From the NCBI GenBank assembly GCA_900552755.1, contig USAY01000002.1, positions 1 through 45,848 on the forward strand: a DNA stretch of 45,848 bases, given 5' to 3'. The notes under the pieces are model-generated. The model was not told the DNA's origin. It did not search any database and saw only the letters and a program-made list of their open reading frames with translations. The translations under genes were made by a program, and so were the position numbers. This DNA is from an uncultured Collinsella sp. Lineage in GTDB: Bacteria; Actinomycetota; Coriobacteriia; Coriobacteriales; Coriobacteriaceae. Positions 27,259 to 34,541 of this stretch are shown in pieces (the stretch's first letter is position 1; every line of letters begins with the position of its first letter).

Positions 27259-28152
27259 CTAGAGCAGAGTGACACTAAAGGAACGAACGTCCGTCTCGCC
27301 GGGCGCCAGGGTGATGGTGTTGACCTTGTGCTCGAAGACGTCGTCCTCGGTGTCCATGGTGGTGTGGCCGGTCCAGGGCTCGAGCGCCACAAACGGGGCG
27401 TCGTTGGCGGCAGACCACACGCCGATGTACTTAAAGCCCTCAAAGTCGATCTTGACGCCGTGGCCCGACTTGCGGCCGCGCAGGGTGAGCGTGGAGCCGG
27501 GAACGTCGGTGAACATGATGGCGTCGTTGTCGAAGCTACGGTGCGTGATGGGCACAACGTCCGCGTTTTCGGGAGCCTTGTAGGAGCCCTCGAACGTCAT
27601 AAGGCCATCGGGCGTAATGATGGGAGCCTCGTTGGTCCACGCCTCGGTGAATGCCAGCTCGTAATCCTCGAACGCCTCATCCTCGGCACCGGGAGCGGGC
27701 ACGTTAAATGCGGGGTGGCCACCCACCGAGAACGGCAGGTCCACGTCGCCGGTGTTGGTGACGGCAAAGGTCTGGGTAAGCGTGGCATCGCCGGTCAGGG
27801 CATAGGTCATGTTGAGCTTAAAGTGGAAGGGGAAAGCCTTGAGCGACTCAGGCGTGTCGGTGATCTCGTAGGTGACGGACGAGCCGTCCTCGGAGACCTC
27901 GACCAACTTGTGCTCGACGATGCGCGCAATGCCGTGGCGCGCCATCTCGCAGGTACCGGCGGCAGACGTTGCCGTGTTGTTGCGCAGCGAGCCCACGATG
28001 GGGAACAGAATGGGTGCGTGCTTGCCCCAAAAGGCGGGATCGCCCTGCCACAGATACTCGTTGCCGTTAAGGGCAAGGCTCGTGAGCTGGGCGCCCATGG
28101 AATCGATGGCCGCGGTGAGGCCGCCGCGCTTGATGGTGGTGACGGTGGACAT
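27259..28152 (-). CDS. Aldose 1-epimerase family protein (LacX-like)
   Basis: Galactose-mutarotase-like fold, 297 aa, expected to interconvert anomers of a sugar or sugar phosphate in the cytosol. Typical marks are RHGIAR (in MARHGIAR), the catalytic-region GGHPAFNVP and the late acidic/aromatic WTGHTT segment. The pattern is that of the LacX/YeaD-like branch rather than classical GalM. The ATG at 28150-28152 has GGAGG 7 nt upstream. It appears monocistronic, with no sugar operon around it. Confidence 0.85.
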   Translation of the reverse strand: MSTVTTIKRGGLTAAIDSMGAQLTSLALNGNEYLWQGDPAFWGKHAPILFPIVGSLRNNTATSAAGTCEMARHGIARIVEHKLVEVSEDGSSVTYEITDTPESLKAFPFHFKLNMTYALTGDATLTQTFAVTNTGDVDLPFSVGGHPAFNVPAPGAEDEAFEDYELAFTEAWTNEAPIITPDGLMTFEGSYKAPENADVVPITHRSFDNDAIMFTDVPGSTLTLRGRKSGHGVKIDFEGFKYIGVWSAANDAPFVALEPWTGHTTMDTEDDVFEHKVNTITLAPGETDVRSFSVTLL

Positions 28153-28230
28153 GCTACTTCCTCCAAAAGTAAACAATAATACCGAGGGCTATTGTCCCAC
28201 TCTTGGGAGCAGTGCGGGGCGGTGGCGCAG

Positions 28231-29100
28231 CTATTGAGTGATCACATAGAGATCAAACCCACCCTGCGGCGTGGAATCGACCCTATTGGGCGCCTGGGAG
28301 TTAAAGCTCACGGGCACCATGCGCTTTGAGGCGCGGAAGCGCGTGCCATCGGTGGCGACGGGAGGCTCATCGACGGTGAGCTCATAGTCTCCGGGCTTGA
28401 GCTCGATGCCATCGCCGTCGGAGTTGATGTACTGATACTCGTCGACCGTCTGGCCCTTGAGCGTGCGGCCCACGATATGGATGAGCATCTGGCTGTCGCC
28501 GCGCGCGGTATCCCACGTCGCGCCGTCTTTGACCTCGACCGACACATGCACCGAGCGCGTACGGCTGAGCGACTGCTCGACGGACATCTCGACCTTGGCG
28601 GCGTCTTTTCGCTGCTGCTCAACATGGCCCCAAACGTTGCCGATTGCCGAGCAGGCGATAACGCCGGCCATGAAGGCGATGAGGATGGGGCCGAGCGGAG
28701 AACGGCGGCCCGCGTCTTCCTCACGAGCCAGGTCGGGGCGATGTGTGGGCGCAGGCGCCTGGGCGCCTTGCGCGGGCACGTCGAGAATGCTGAAGGATGC
28801 CGTGCTGTCGGGGTCGATGGTGTGACGCGGCTGCGGGATCTTTGCCGGCGAGATGGACATGTCCGCCGGCTCACCGAGTGTGGCCGTGGCATCGGCCTTA
28901 GCCCCATCGGCCTCGGCTTGGGCCCAAGCCTGCTCAAAGGTCAGGGGCTCGGCGGCATCGGAGGCGGCATCAGGCTCGACAGCGGCATCGTTGCCGGTCT
29001 CGTCCTCGTCGCTCGACACGTCACGCGACGCGGGCTCGTCCCACTCCTCGTCCGGAGCCTCGCCCTCGCTATACCACCATTCAAAGTTATCGATATCCAT
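28231..29100 (-). CDS. Unrecognised acidic single-pass membrane protein
   Basis: 289 aa; I recognise no family. A cytosolic part of about 130 residues is strongly acidic and Ala-rich, starting with an aromatic cluster (FEWWYSEGEAP) and ending in a Pro-rich, then basic segment. One membrane helix follows (about 135-155, LGPILIAFMAGVIACSAIGNV). The outside part of about 130 residues is beta-rich, with a hydrophobic-polar pattern (VHVSVEVKDG, MLIHIVGRTL, YELTVDEPP) suggestive of a small immunoglobulin-like or adhesion-type domain. ATG has AAGGGG 8 nt upstream. A long inverted repeat (29187-29251) lies just upstream on the same strand. Confidence 0.75.
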   Translation of the reverse strand: MDIDNFEWWYSEGEAPDEEWDEPASRDVSSDEDETGNDAAVEPDAASDAAEPLTFEQAWAQAEADGAKADATATLGEPADMSISPAKIPQPRHTIDPDSTASFSILDVPAQGAQAPAPTHRPDLAREEDAGRRSPLGPILIAFMAGVIACSAIGNVWGHVEQQRKDAAKVEMSVEQSLSRTRSVHVSVEVKDGATWDTARGDSQMLIHIVGRTLKGQTVDEYQYINSDGDGIELKPGDYELTVDEPPVATDGTRFRASKRMVPVSFNSQAPNRVDSTPQGGFDLYVITQ

Positions 29101-29186
29101 ACGGGGCGCCCCTTAGGCCTCGCAAATAAACACTCGCTAGTCTTATACCCCCAGACGGCACCGAAGCTCACCCGCGCCGGACACGA

Positions 29187-29251
29187 AAACCGTCACAACA
29201 TTCAACGTTTTTCCTCGTTTTCGAGATTTTCATCGAATGTTGTGACGGTTT
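29187..29251 (-). repeat. Long inverted repeat, 65 nt
   Basis: Perfect 17-bp arms (AAACCGTCACAACATTC / GAATGTTGTGACGGTTT) enclose a smaller CTCG-aaaa-CGAG hairpin separated by A-rich loops. Read as minus-strand RNA the arms extend further (CGATG/CGTTG) through two G-U pairs that are mismatches on the plus strand, suggesting minus-strand RNA: the 5' region of the gene at 28231-29100. Confidence 0.65.
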
Positions 29252-29270
29252 AGGCGGCAGCCACGCCGCG

Positions 29271-29303
29271 AATGTGACAAAGAGACTGTCCCTTTGTCAC
29301 ATT
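29271..29303. repeat. GACAAAGGGAC-type palindrome
   Basis: AATGTGACAAAGAGAC-T-GTCCCTTTGTCACATT: 16-bp arms with one mismatch and a one-base centre, 58 nt before the MFS gene start. Other copies: 22576, 38891, 42253, 43473. Confidence 0.8.
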
Positions 29304-29360
29304 CTGTTAGAGTTGCAGGGATTGAATCCCGCTTATTCACGCGACATTGGAGTGACAACC

Positions 29361-30611
29361 TTGACCGCCGCAACCACGCCAAACAGCAAGTCAACCGCCG
29401 CCGCGCTCTCCCCCGCGCGCACCAGGCTCTGCCTGGCGCTGCTCGTGCTGTTGGGATTCTCGCTCGGCTGCTCCGAGTTCGTGGTCATCGGTATCGAGAG
29501 CGACTTGGCAACGGAACTCGACGTATCACTTGCTACTGCGGGCCAGCTCATCAGCGTGTTCGCGCTCGTCTACGCCATCGCGACGCCGGTGCTTGCGCTC
29601 AGCACGGGCCACTTCCGCCGCTACCAGCTGCTCGTGTGCTATAGCATCATCTTTGTGCTCGGCAACTTGGTCATGGCGTTGGCGCCCAACTTCCAGGTGC
29701 TGTTTATCTCGCGCATTGTCCTGGGCTCTGTCTCGGGCGCGCTGCTCGCCGTGGGCGTGACGTACATCCCCGAGCTTCTGTCCCCGCAGCAAACTTCGCT
29801 TGCCATCTCGGTGGTATATGGTGCGTTTTCCGTGGCGATGGTCTTTGTCACTTCGGTCGGCAAGTTTGTGGCCGACACGCTCGACTGGCACGTTGCCATG
29901 TACGGCACGCTTACCTTTGCCGTTCTGATCTGCGGAGCGCTCGTGGCGTTTATGCCGCGCGCCGGGCAAACCGACGAGCCTGCCACCTTTCGCGAGCAGG
30001 CGGGTCTGCTACGCGAGCCGAGCATCATCACCGGCATGCTCATCTTTTTGTTTGGCGTGGGCTCGGTCTATGTGTTCTACGGCTATGTGACGCCCTATCT
30101 TGAGCAGGTGCTGGGCATGGGCACCGTTCAGGCGAGCACCACGCTTATGGCCTACGGCGTGTTCTGCCTGATCTCGAACATCCTGGGCGGATGGATCGAT
30201 GCGCGTTTTGGCATGAAGGCGCTGCTTGTTACGTTTGTGCTGCAAGCGGCGGCACTGCTTGGGCTGTTTGCCGTGGGCGCCGCCATGCCGCTCGCGCTCA
30301 TCTTTGTCTTTAGCCTGGCAATGCTCATGTACCTATTCTCGGTCTCGTGCATCACACACTTTATGGACGTGGCACGCAGCCGCCATCCCAAGTCGATGGT
30401 ACTTGCAAGTTCGGTTGAACCCATGGCGTTTAACGTCGGCATCTCGTTTGGCACCGCAGTGGGCGGCGCCGTGGTAAGCGGGATTGGCATTGCCTACGTG
30501 GGCGCGGTTGGCGCCGCATTCTCGCTCGTAGCCTGGATACTCACGCTAGTGACGATCAAGCTGGCACGCTGGGAGCGCAAGCGGGCAGCACAATCTTCGA
30601 TGCAGGCATAG
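29361..30611 (+). CDS. MFS transporter, drug/sugar efflux type (DHA1)
   Basis: Membrane exporter of 416 aa with 12 hydrophobic segments. Resembles AraJ/PbuE-like proteins: FSLGCSEFVVIGI in helix 1, a loop-2 segment after TPVLALSTGHFRRYQ, and the helix-5 region LLSPQQTSLAISVVYG. The frame is open from 29274, but that start lies in the palindromic repeat; I choose TTG at 29361, which has GGAG 8 nt upstream and leaves a sensible N-terminus. Substrate unknown. Confidence 0.85.
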   Translation: MTAATTPNSKSTAAALSPARTRLCLALLVLLGFSLGCSEFVVIGIESDLATELDVSLATAGQLISVFALVYAIATPVLALSTGHFRRYQLLVCYSIIFVLGNLVMALAPNFQVLFISRIVLGSVSGALLAVGVTYIPELLSPQQTSLAISVVYGAFSVAMVFVTSVGKFVADTLDWHVAMYGTLTFAVLICGALVAFMPRAGQTDEPATFREQAGLLREPSIITGMLIFLFGVGSVYVFYGYVTPYLEQVLGMGTVQASTTLMAYGVFCLISNILGGWIDARFGMKALLVTFVLQAAALLGLFAVGAAMPLALIFVFSLAMLMYLFSVSCITHFMDVARSRHPKSMVLASSVEPMAFNVGISFGTAVGGAVVSGIGIAYVGAVGAAFSLVAWILTLVTIKLARWERKRAAQSSMQA

Positions 30612-30717
30612 GGGTGGGATCGAGGCAGGCGCAAGTACAGCTCAGCGCAGCGGGCGTCCGATGAAAACCACACCATACGAGCAGTGTTTATCCGCCCGCA
30701 GGCTCCAGCGGTTCAAT

Positions 30718-30816
30718 TTCGTGTACTTGAAATACACGTTTTTCCACGATTTCGTGTATTTCAAGTACACGAAATCGTACTAAACTATGTATTTGAAGTA
30801 CATGAAATTGGAAAGG
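30718..30816. promoter_or_regulatory. Three palindromes with 33-bp period before the AAA ATPase gene
   Basis: Three related palindromes: CGTGTACTTGAAATACACG (30720-30738), CGTGTATTTCAAGTACACG (30753-30771, extending to perfect 13-bp arms at 30746-30778) and ATGTATTTGAAGTACAT (30787-30803). Their centres are at 30729, 30762 and 30795, exactly 33 bp apart, about three helical turns, so sites face the same side. The last ends 20 nt before the ATG at 30824. A regulatory site array is the simplest reading. Confidence 0.7.
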
Positions 30817-30823
30817 CAGCCCC

Positions 30824-32194
30824 ATGCGCAGATCAATCGAATCCGTTATCGAATCATGGGCGACAAAGGACGCCTCGCGCCCCCTCCTCATCCGTGGCGC
30901 ACGACGCGTGGGCAAAACGTACGCTGCCGAGGAAATCGGCAGACGAATCGCCGGCGATGCGTTTGTCAAACTCGACTTTCAGACCGATCTTGAGCTGATT
31001 GCCCCGCTGTTCGACTGCCCCACCGACGACGTTGACACCATCGTGGCACGAATCTCAGACTATAAACGCACCCCCATTCGCAAAGAAACCGCATTCATCC
31101 TGTTTGACGAGGTTCAGCTCTGTGAACGGGCGCTCAACTCGCTTCGCTTTTTCTCGGGTTCGGGCTGGCGCATATGCGCGACCGGCAGTCAGCTCGGCGT
31201 CGCCACGCGCAAGCGCAAGCTGCCTTTTCCCAGCGGCGTCCGCCAAGAGACCATGCATCCCATGTCGTTCGAGGAGTTTCTCTGGGCGCTCGGCGAGGAG
31301 CAGATGGCCGATGCCGTTCGTACCCACGCCGACACGCTCGAGACCTACGCCGCACACCAAGCCGCGCTCAACCTGTTTCATCGATACCAAATCGTGGGCG
31401 GCATGCCCGCCGCCGTCAACGCATATCGCAAGACGCTTTCCATCGAAGACGCGCGCGTCGAGCAGCGCGAAATCGACGAGACCTACACCGCCGATATGAC
31501 CGACCCCGAAAACGGGATCAGCGGCGTAGCAGCGCGCAAGGTCTGGCGCTCCATTCCATCCCAGCTGCTACGATCCTCAACCAAGAAATTCAAGTACTCC
31601 GAGGTCGAACGCGGAGGCCGACGCTCAAAGCTCATCGAGCCACTCGACTGGCTCGAGGGCGCCGGCATCATATCGGTCAACAACCTGACCGAAGGCATCG
31701 AACCTCCCCTCGTCCCCTTCGACGACGAAGACGGGAGCTTCTTTAAGGTCTATCTTCTCGATACGGGCCTCATGTTCTACAAACTCGGTATCAACCCGCG
31801 ACTCTGGCTCGACCTCAAAGAGGATTCCGCCATTGCGCTGTCTTCCGACTTTCGAGGTGCCTTGGCGGAGAACTCGGTCATGCAGGCATTTTCGGGCAAT
31901 GGTTTGCAGACGTATTACTGGATGCCACCGTCGTCTTGGAAGACGAACGGCGAGCTCGATTTTCTACTTCAGACCGACCGTATGGAGATCGTTCCCGTCG
32001 AGGTAAAATCCGCACGCAACGTGCGCGCGAGAACGCTCGGGTCGTTTATGGAAAAAGCCCGGTCGCCGTATGCCTACATATTGTCCGAGAACAATTTTGC
32101 CCGCAGCGAAACCGATGACGGACGCGAGCTGCGCCATCTCCCCTTGTACGCAGCGGGCTTTATCGGAGCAAACTGCCTCAAGGGCAGTCTGTAA
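30824..32194 (+). CDS. AAA ATPase with DUF4143-type C-terminal domain
   Basis: 456 aa, cytosolic. The N-terminal AAA_14-type ATPase has Walker A GARRVGKTYA (about 25-34) and Walker B FILFDEVQ (about 91-98), followed by the sensor strand ICATGSQLG. The C-terminal DUF4143-type region (about 200-430) contains ELDFLL and IVPVEVKSA, matching the D...ExK core of the PD-(D/E)XK nuclease fold. Such proteins are common in gut bacteria, but no cellular role is established to my knowledge. ATG has AAAGG 7 nt upstream. The phased palindromes in front suggest tight regulation, perhaps by the protein itself. Confidence 0.85.
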   Translation: MRRSIESVIESWATKDASRPLLIRGARRVGKTYAAEEIGRRIAGDAFVKLDFQTDLELIAPLFDCPTDDVDTIVARISDYKRTPIRKETAFILFDEVQLCERALNSLRFFSGSGWRICATGSQLGVATRKRKLPFPSGVRQETMHPMSFEEFLWALGEEQMADAVRTHADTLETYAAHQAALNLFHRYQIVGGMPAAVNAYRKTLSIEDARVEQREIDETYTADMTDPENGISGVAARKVWRSIPSQLLRSSTKKFKYSEVERGGRRSKLIEPLDWLEGAGIISVNNLTEGIEPPLVPFDDEDGSFFKVYLLDTGLMFYKLGINPRLWLDLKEDSAIALSSDFRGALAENSVMQAFSGNGLQTYYWMPPSSWKTNGELDFLLQTDRMEIVPVEVKSARNVRARTLGSFMEKARSPYAYILSENNFARSETDDGRELRHLPLYAAGFIGANCLKGSL

Positions 32195-32227
32195 CCCCCG
32201 CGCGACCGTCCAGAAAGGAACCATCAT

Positions 32228-32674
32228 ATGCAGCACGTACTGTTTATTTGCCACGGGAATATCTGTCGCTCGACGATGGCTGAGTCGGTGTTTGCCGAGC
32301 TGGTGCGCCGTGCTGGGCGCGAGGCGGAGTTCGTCATTGATTCTGCCGCGACCTCGACCGAGGAGATTGGCAACCCTCCGCATCATGGCACCGTCGCCAA
32401 GCTGCGCGAGGTCGGGATTCCCGTCGTTGCGCACCGCGCGCGCCAGGTTCGTCGCGCGGAGTATGGTGACTGGGACCACATCGTCTATATGGATGCCGAG
32501 AACGCGCGCGGCCTGCGTCGCATCTTCGGCGACGATGCCGACGGCAAGATTTCGCGGCTGCTGGATTGGACCGATCGCCCCGGCGACGTCGCCGATCCCT
32601 GGTACACCGGCAACTTCGATGCCACCTACCGCGATGTGCTCGCCGGCTGCACGGCCATGCTCGAGCAACTGTAG
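32228..32674 (+). CDS. Low-molecular-weight protein-tyrosine phosphatase
   Basis: 148-aa cytosolic phosphatase. The active-site loop CHGNICRS (Cys8, Arg14) has the exact CX5RS spacing, and the general-acid Asp is in ADPWYTGNF near the C-terminus. In other bacteria such enzymes dephosphorylate tyrosine kinases of capsule synthesis, or arginine; no kinase is nearby. AAAGGA lies 8-9 nt before the ATG; the gene starts 33 nt after the ATPase stop and may be co-transcribed. Confidence 0.93.
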   Translation: MQHVLFICHGNICRSTMAESVFAELVRRAGREAEFVIDSAATSTEEIGNPPHHGTVAKLREVGIPVVAHRARQVRRAEYGDWDHIVYMDAENARGLRRIFGDDADGKISRLLDWTDRPGDVADPWYTGNFDATYRDVLAGCTAMLEQL

Positions 32675-32717
32675 GCGCCCGGGCGGCGCGGATGCGTGAG
32701 CCACGCCATCGGCATAA

Positions 32718-32843
32718 AATGAGCGTGGATAATCTCCCGCATACAAATTGAGCGTGGATTTTCTCCCACTTTGAGCGTAAAACCACGCTCTAAACGGGAG
32801 ATTATCCACGCTCATTATCTTGGCGGGCGAAAATCCACGCTCG
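32718..32843. repeat. Nested double palindrome between convergent genes
   Basis: Four related blocks in the order A, B, A', B': A (32719-32739, ATGAGCGTGGATAATCTCCC...) and A' (32795-32815) are perfect 21-bp complements; B (32748-32767, TTGAGCGTGGATTTTCTCCC) and B' (32824-32843) match at 18 of 20. A small GAGCGT/ACGCTC hairpin (32772-32790) sits in the middle. A and B are also alike, so B can pair with A' and A with B' to form one nested 125-nt structure. It fills the gap between the phosphatase and the convergent small Cys-rich gene. Confidence 0.75.
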
Positions 32844-32844
32844 A

Positions 32845-33174
32845 TTACTCGTCGACGATCTCGGCGAGCCAGACGTTCAACGTATCGACCTCGGGGCAGC
32901 AGAACTTTGCCGTGCCGGGCTCGTTGCCAGGCACGGTTCCGCCATAGCGCAGGATATCGATATAGGGAAAGCCCACATGGCAGGCCATGGCGCACATCTT
33001 GCCGCGGTCTCGGTCGAAGTCAAAAACGTCGCCGGGCTTGTGACCATGGTGGCAGCGGCACGCACCCAGCTGGTCCACGCAGCTCACGCGGATACGCGGA
33101 CGCTTGCCACGCGGCGCGCCGAGTGGCTTGTTCTCGCCCGCAGGCTTGATGCCGCCCTCGCCAGCATTACTCAT
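32845..33174 (-). CDS. TIGR04076-type small Cys-rich protein
   Basis: 109 aa. After a basic N-terminus it shows RVSCVDQLGACRCHHGHKPGD, CAMACHVGFPYIDILRYGG and CCPEVDTLNVWL: many cysteines, and the HKPGD ... FPYI..LRYGG ... CP pattern that I associate with the uncharacterised TIGR04076 family. The cysteines suggest metal or Fe-S binding. Its ATG overlaps the kinase stop (ATGAGTAA), so it is translated with the kinase. Confidence 0.75.
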   Translation of the reverse strand: MSNAGEGGIKPAGENKPLGAPRGKRPRIRVSCVDQLGACRCHHGHKPGDVFDFDRDRGKMCAMACHVGFPYIDILRYGGTVPGNEPGTAKFCCPEVDTLNVWLAEIVDE

Positions 33175-33991
33175 GGTCAACCACATCCAGGCAGGCCTCG
33201 ATGGGAAGGCCAGCCGACTTGTCCTCTTGGTCGGCATTGCGCTCGATAAGCTCAGCCACCACACGCATGGCATCGGACGTCGCGCGCTGCAAACTCCAAC
33301 CTGCCATAACGCGGCCGACGAGCACCGCCGAGAACGTGTCGCCCGTGCCCGGGAAATAAACCGGAATGAGCTCAAAGGGAATCGTAAAGTACTCCCCCGC
33401 CACATGGTCGTAACCGATAACCGCGTTCATGCCATTGACTACGGCGCTCGTAATGACCACCGACTTGGCACCCAGCTCGCGCACGGCGTCCACAAGGACG
33501 CGGGCCTCATCGGGCGTAATTTGCTCGGCGATAGGCCTATCGGCAAGCAGGCACGCCTCGGTATAGTTGGGCACCGCATAGTCTGCGCACTCCAGCAGGT
33601 GCCGCATAAGGCCAATCGTGGACTCGGGCACGCCGGCGTAGAGCTTACCGTTGTCGCCCATGATGGGGTCGACGAACACCTTGGTGCCCTTTTGCGCACG
33701 GCGGTGGCAAAAGTCCGAAATGATACGCGTCTCTTCCTCGGTCACGATAAAGCCGGTCGAGATGGCGTCGAACTCAAAGCCGAGTTCCTCCCAGATGGCG
33801 AGACTCTGACGCACGTACTCCGTGGTGTCGTGGATGTAGAACTTGGGATAGTTGAGCGTATCGGACACCAGCGCCGTCGGCAGGTTGTGGATGCGGTAGC
33901 CCATATGCGACAGCACCGGAAGCATGGCGGAAAGCGCGACCTTGCCATAGCCGCACATATCGTTGATCAGCAGCAGCTGAGTGTTCTTCAT
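33167..33991 (-). CDS. Pyridoxal/pyridoxine kinase-like protein (PfkB superfamily)
   Basis: 274 aa, expected to phosphorylate pyridoxal (or hydroxymethylpyrimidine) with ATP for B6 salvage. Features: INDMCGYGKVALS at the N-terminus, VFVDPIMGDNGKLY, YAVPNYTEACLL and the catalytic anion-hole motif GTGDTFSA. The longer frame opens at 34234, but the ATG at 33989-33991 has AAGGGGG 6-7 nt upstream and starts at the family N-terminus. A few PdxY-like proteins have this layout; the exact substrate is open. Confidence 0.88.
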   Translation of the reverse strand: MKNTQLLLINDMCGYGKVALSAMLPVLSHMGYRIHNLPTALVSDTLNYPKFYIHDTTEYVRQSLAIWEELGFEFDAISTGFIVTEEETRIISDFCHRRAQKGTKVFVDPIMGDNGKLYAGVPESTIGLMRHLLECADYAVPNYTEACLLADRPIAEQITPDEARVLVDAVRELGAKSVVITSAVVNGMNAVIGYDHVAGEYFTIPFELIPVYFPGTGDTFSAVLVGRVMAGWSLQRATSDAMRVVAELIERNADQEDKSAGLPIEACLDVVDHE

Positions 33992-34171
33992 GAATGTCCC
34001 CCTTGGGTCGGGCGAGGCGCGGCGGCGCCACAGTGCGACTAAGTGTAGCGCAGGGAACGCTGCGGACGAAAGCTTGCACCGTGGAGGACAGTTTGTTGCG
34101 GAAAGGTTTCGGAAACGAGGGGCCCAGCCTGCTTCATTGCGGCTCATTCGCCGCCACTCATTCAGCGCCAT
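33992..34171. other. Intergenic, nothing recognised
   Basis: The first 180 nt of the 550-nt gap between the kinase and the MarR gene. It should hold the kinase promoter (minus strand), but I see no convincing -35/-10 pair. The rest of the gap is covered by the repeats and promoter listed next. Confidence 0.4.
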
Positions 34172-34329
34172 TTCAAAACTACACCGGATTACGGGGCTGA
34201 ACCTGAATGAGTCAACCACACCCTCTATTTTCAAATCATAGCAAGCCTTCTACCTGCGGTTTTCTTTTTACCAATTTCGGTATGGTCGACAATCCGCAGT
34301 TCAGCCCCGTAATCCGGCATAGTTTTGAA
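34172..34329. repeat. 158-bp element with 31-bp terminal inverted repeats
   Basis: Left end 34172-34202 (TTCAAAACTAcaCCGGATTA, continuing to CTGAAC) and right end 34299-34329 are inverted complements at 29 of 31 positions, the two differences being adjacent. The 96-bp interior is A/T-rich and has no reading frame. The form is that of a miniature inverted-repeat element; no clear target duplication is visible. Confidence 0.65.
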
Positions 34330-34331
34330 GT

Positions 34332-34414
34332 TAGTCGTTGGGGACGTTCCTAAATGACTAGTCGAACAAGAACGTCCCCAACAACTAGTCGTTTAAGAAC
34401 GTCCCCAACGACTA
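34332..34414. repeat. GTTGGGGACGTTC-type palindrome cluster
   Basis: A left arm TAGTCGTTGGGGACGTTC is followed by two right arms, GAACGTCCCCAACAACTA and then TTAAGAACGTCCCCAACGACTA, in tandem. It looks like two copies recombined. It directly follows the 158-bp element. Confidence 0.7.
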
Positions 34415-34457
34415 CCCCGATGTTTTTGCAGCGCCGTAACTAAATAAGTTTGGTACC

Positions 34458-34520
34458 TTGACATTCCTGTCGGCCACTCCTAGATTAGTTAGGCACAAAA
34501 CAATCCCACTACCTAACTAA
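34458..34520 (+). promoter_or_regulatory. Promoter and operator of the MarR/ABC exporter operon
   Basis: TTGACA (34458-34463), 17-bp spacer, TAGATT (34481-34486). Overlapping and following the -10 box are inverted half-sites TTAGTTAGG (34485-34493) and CCTAACTAA (34512-34520), so the transcription start lies between them. A related TAACTAAATAAGTT lies just upstream of the -35 box. This fits self-repression by the MarR protein. Confidence 0.75.
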
Positions 34521-34541
34521 AGAAAGGAGCGATACGAATTC

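Noticed and set aside
30688..30969. Repeated 11-residue peptide pattern (FRVLEIHVF-like) readable on both strands
   Set aside because: It is the translation of the 33-bp palindromic repeats; no start with ribosome site, and the DNA symmetry explains it.
21036..34414. Possible CRISPR-like array from recurring short palindromes
   Set aside because: Copies are far apart, not in tandem with spacers, and no cas gene is present.
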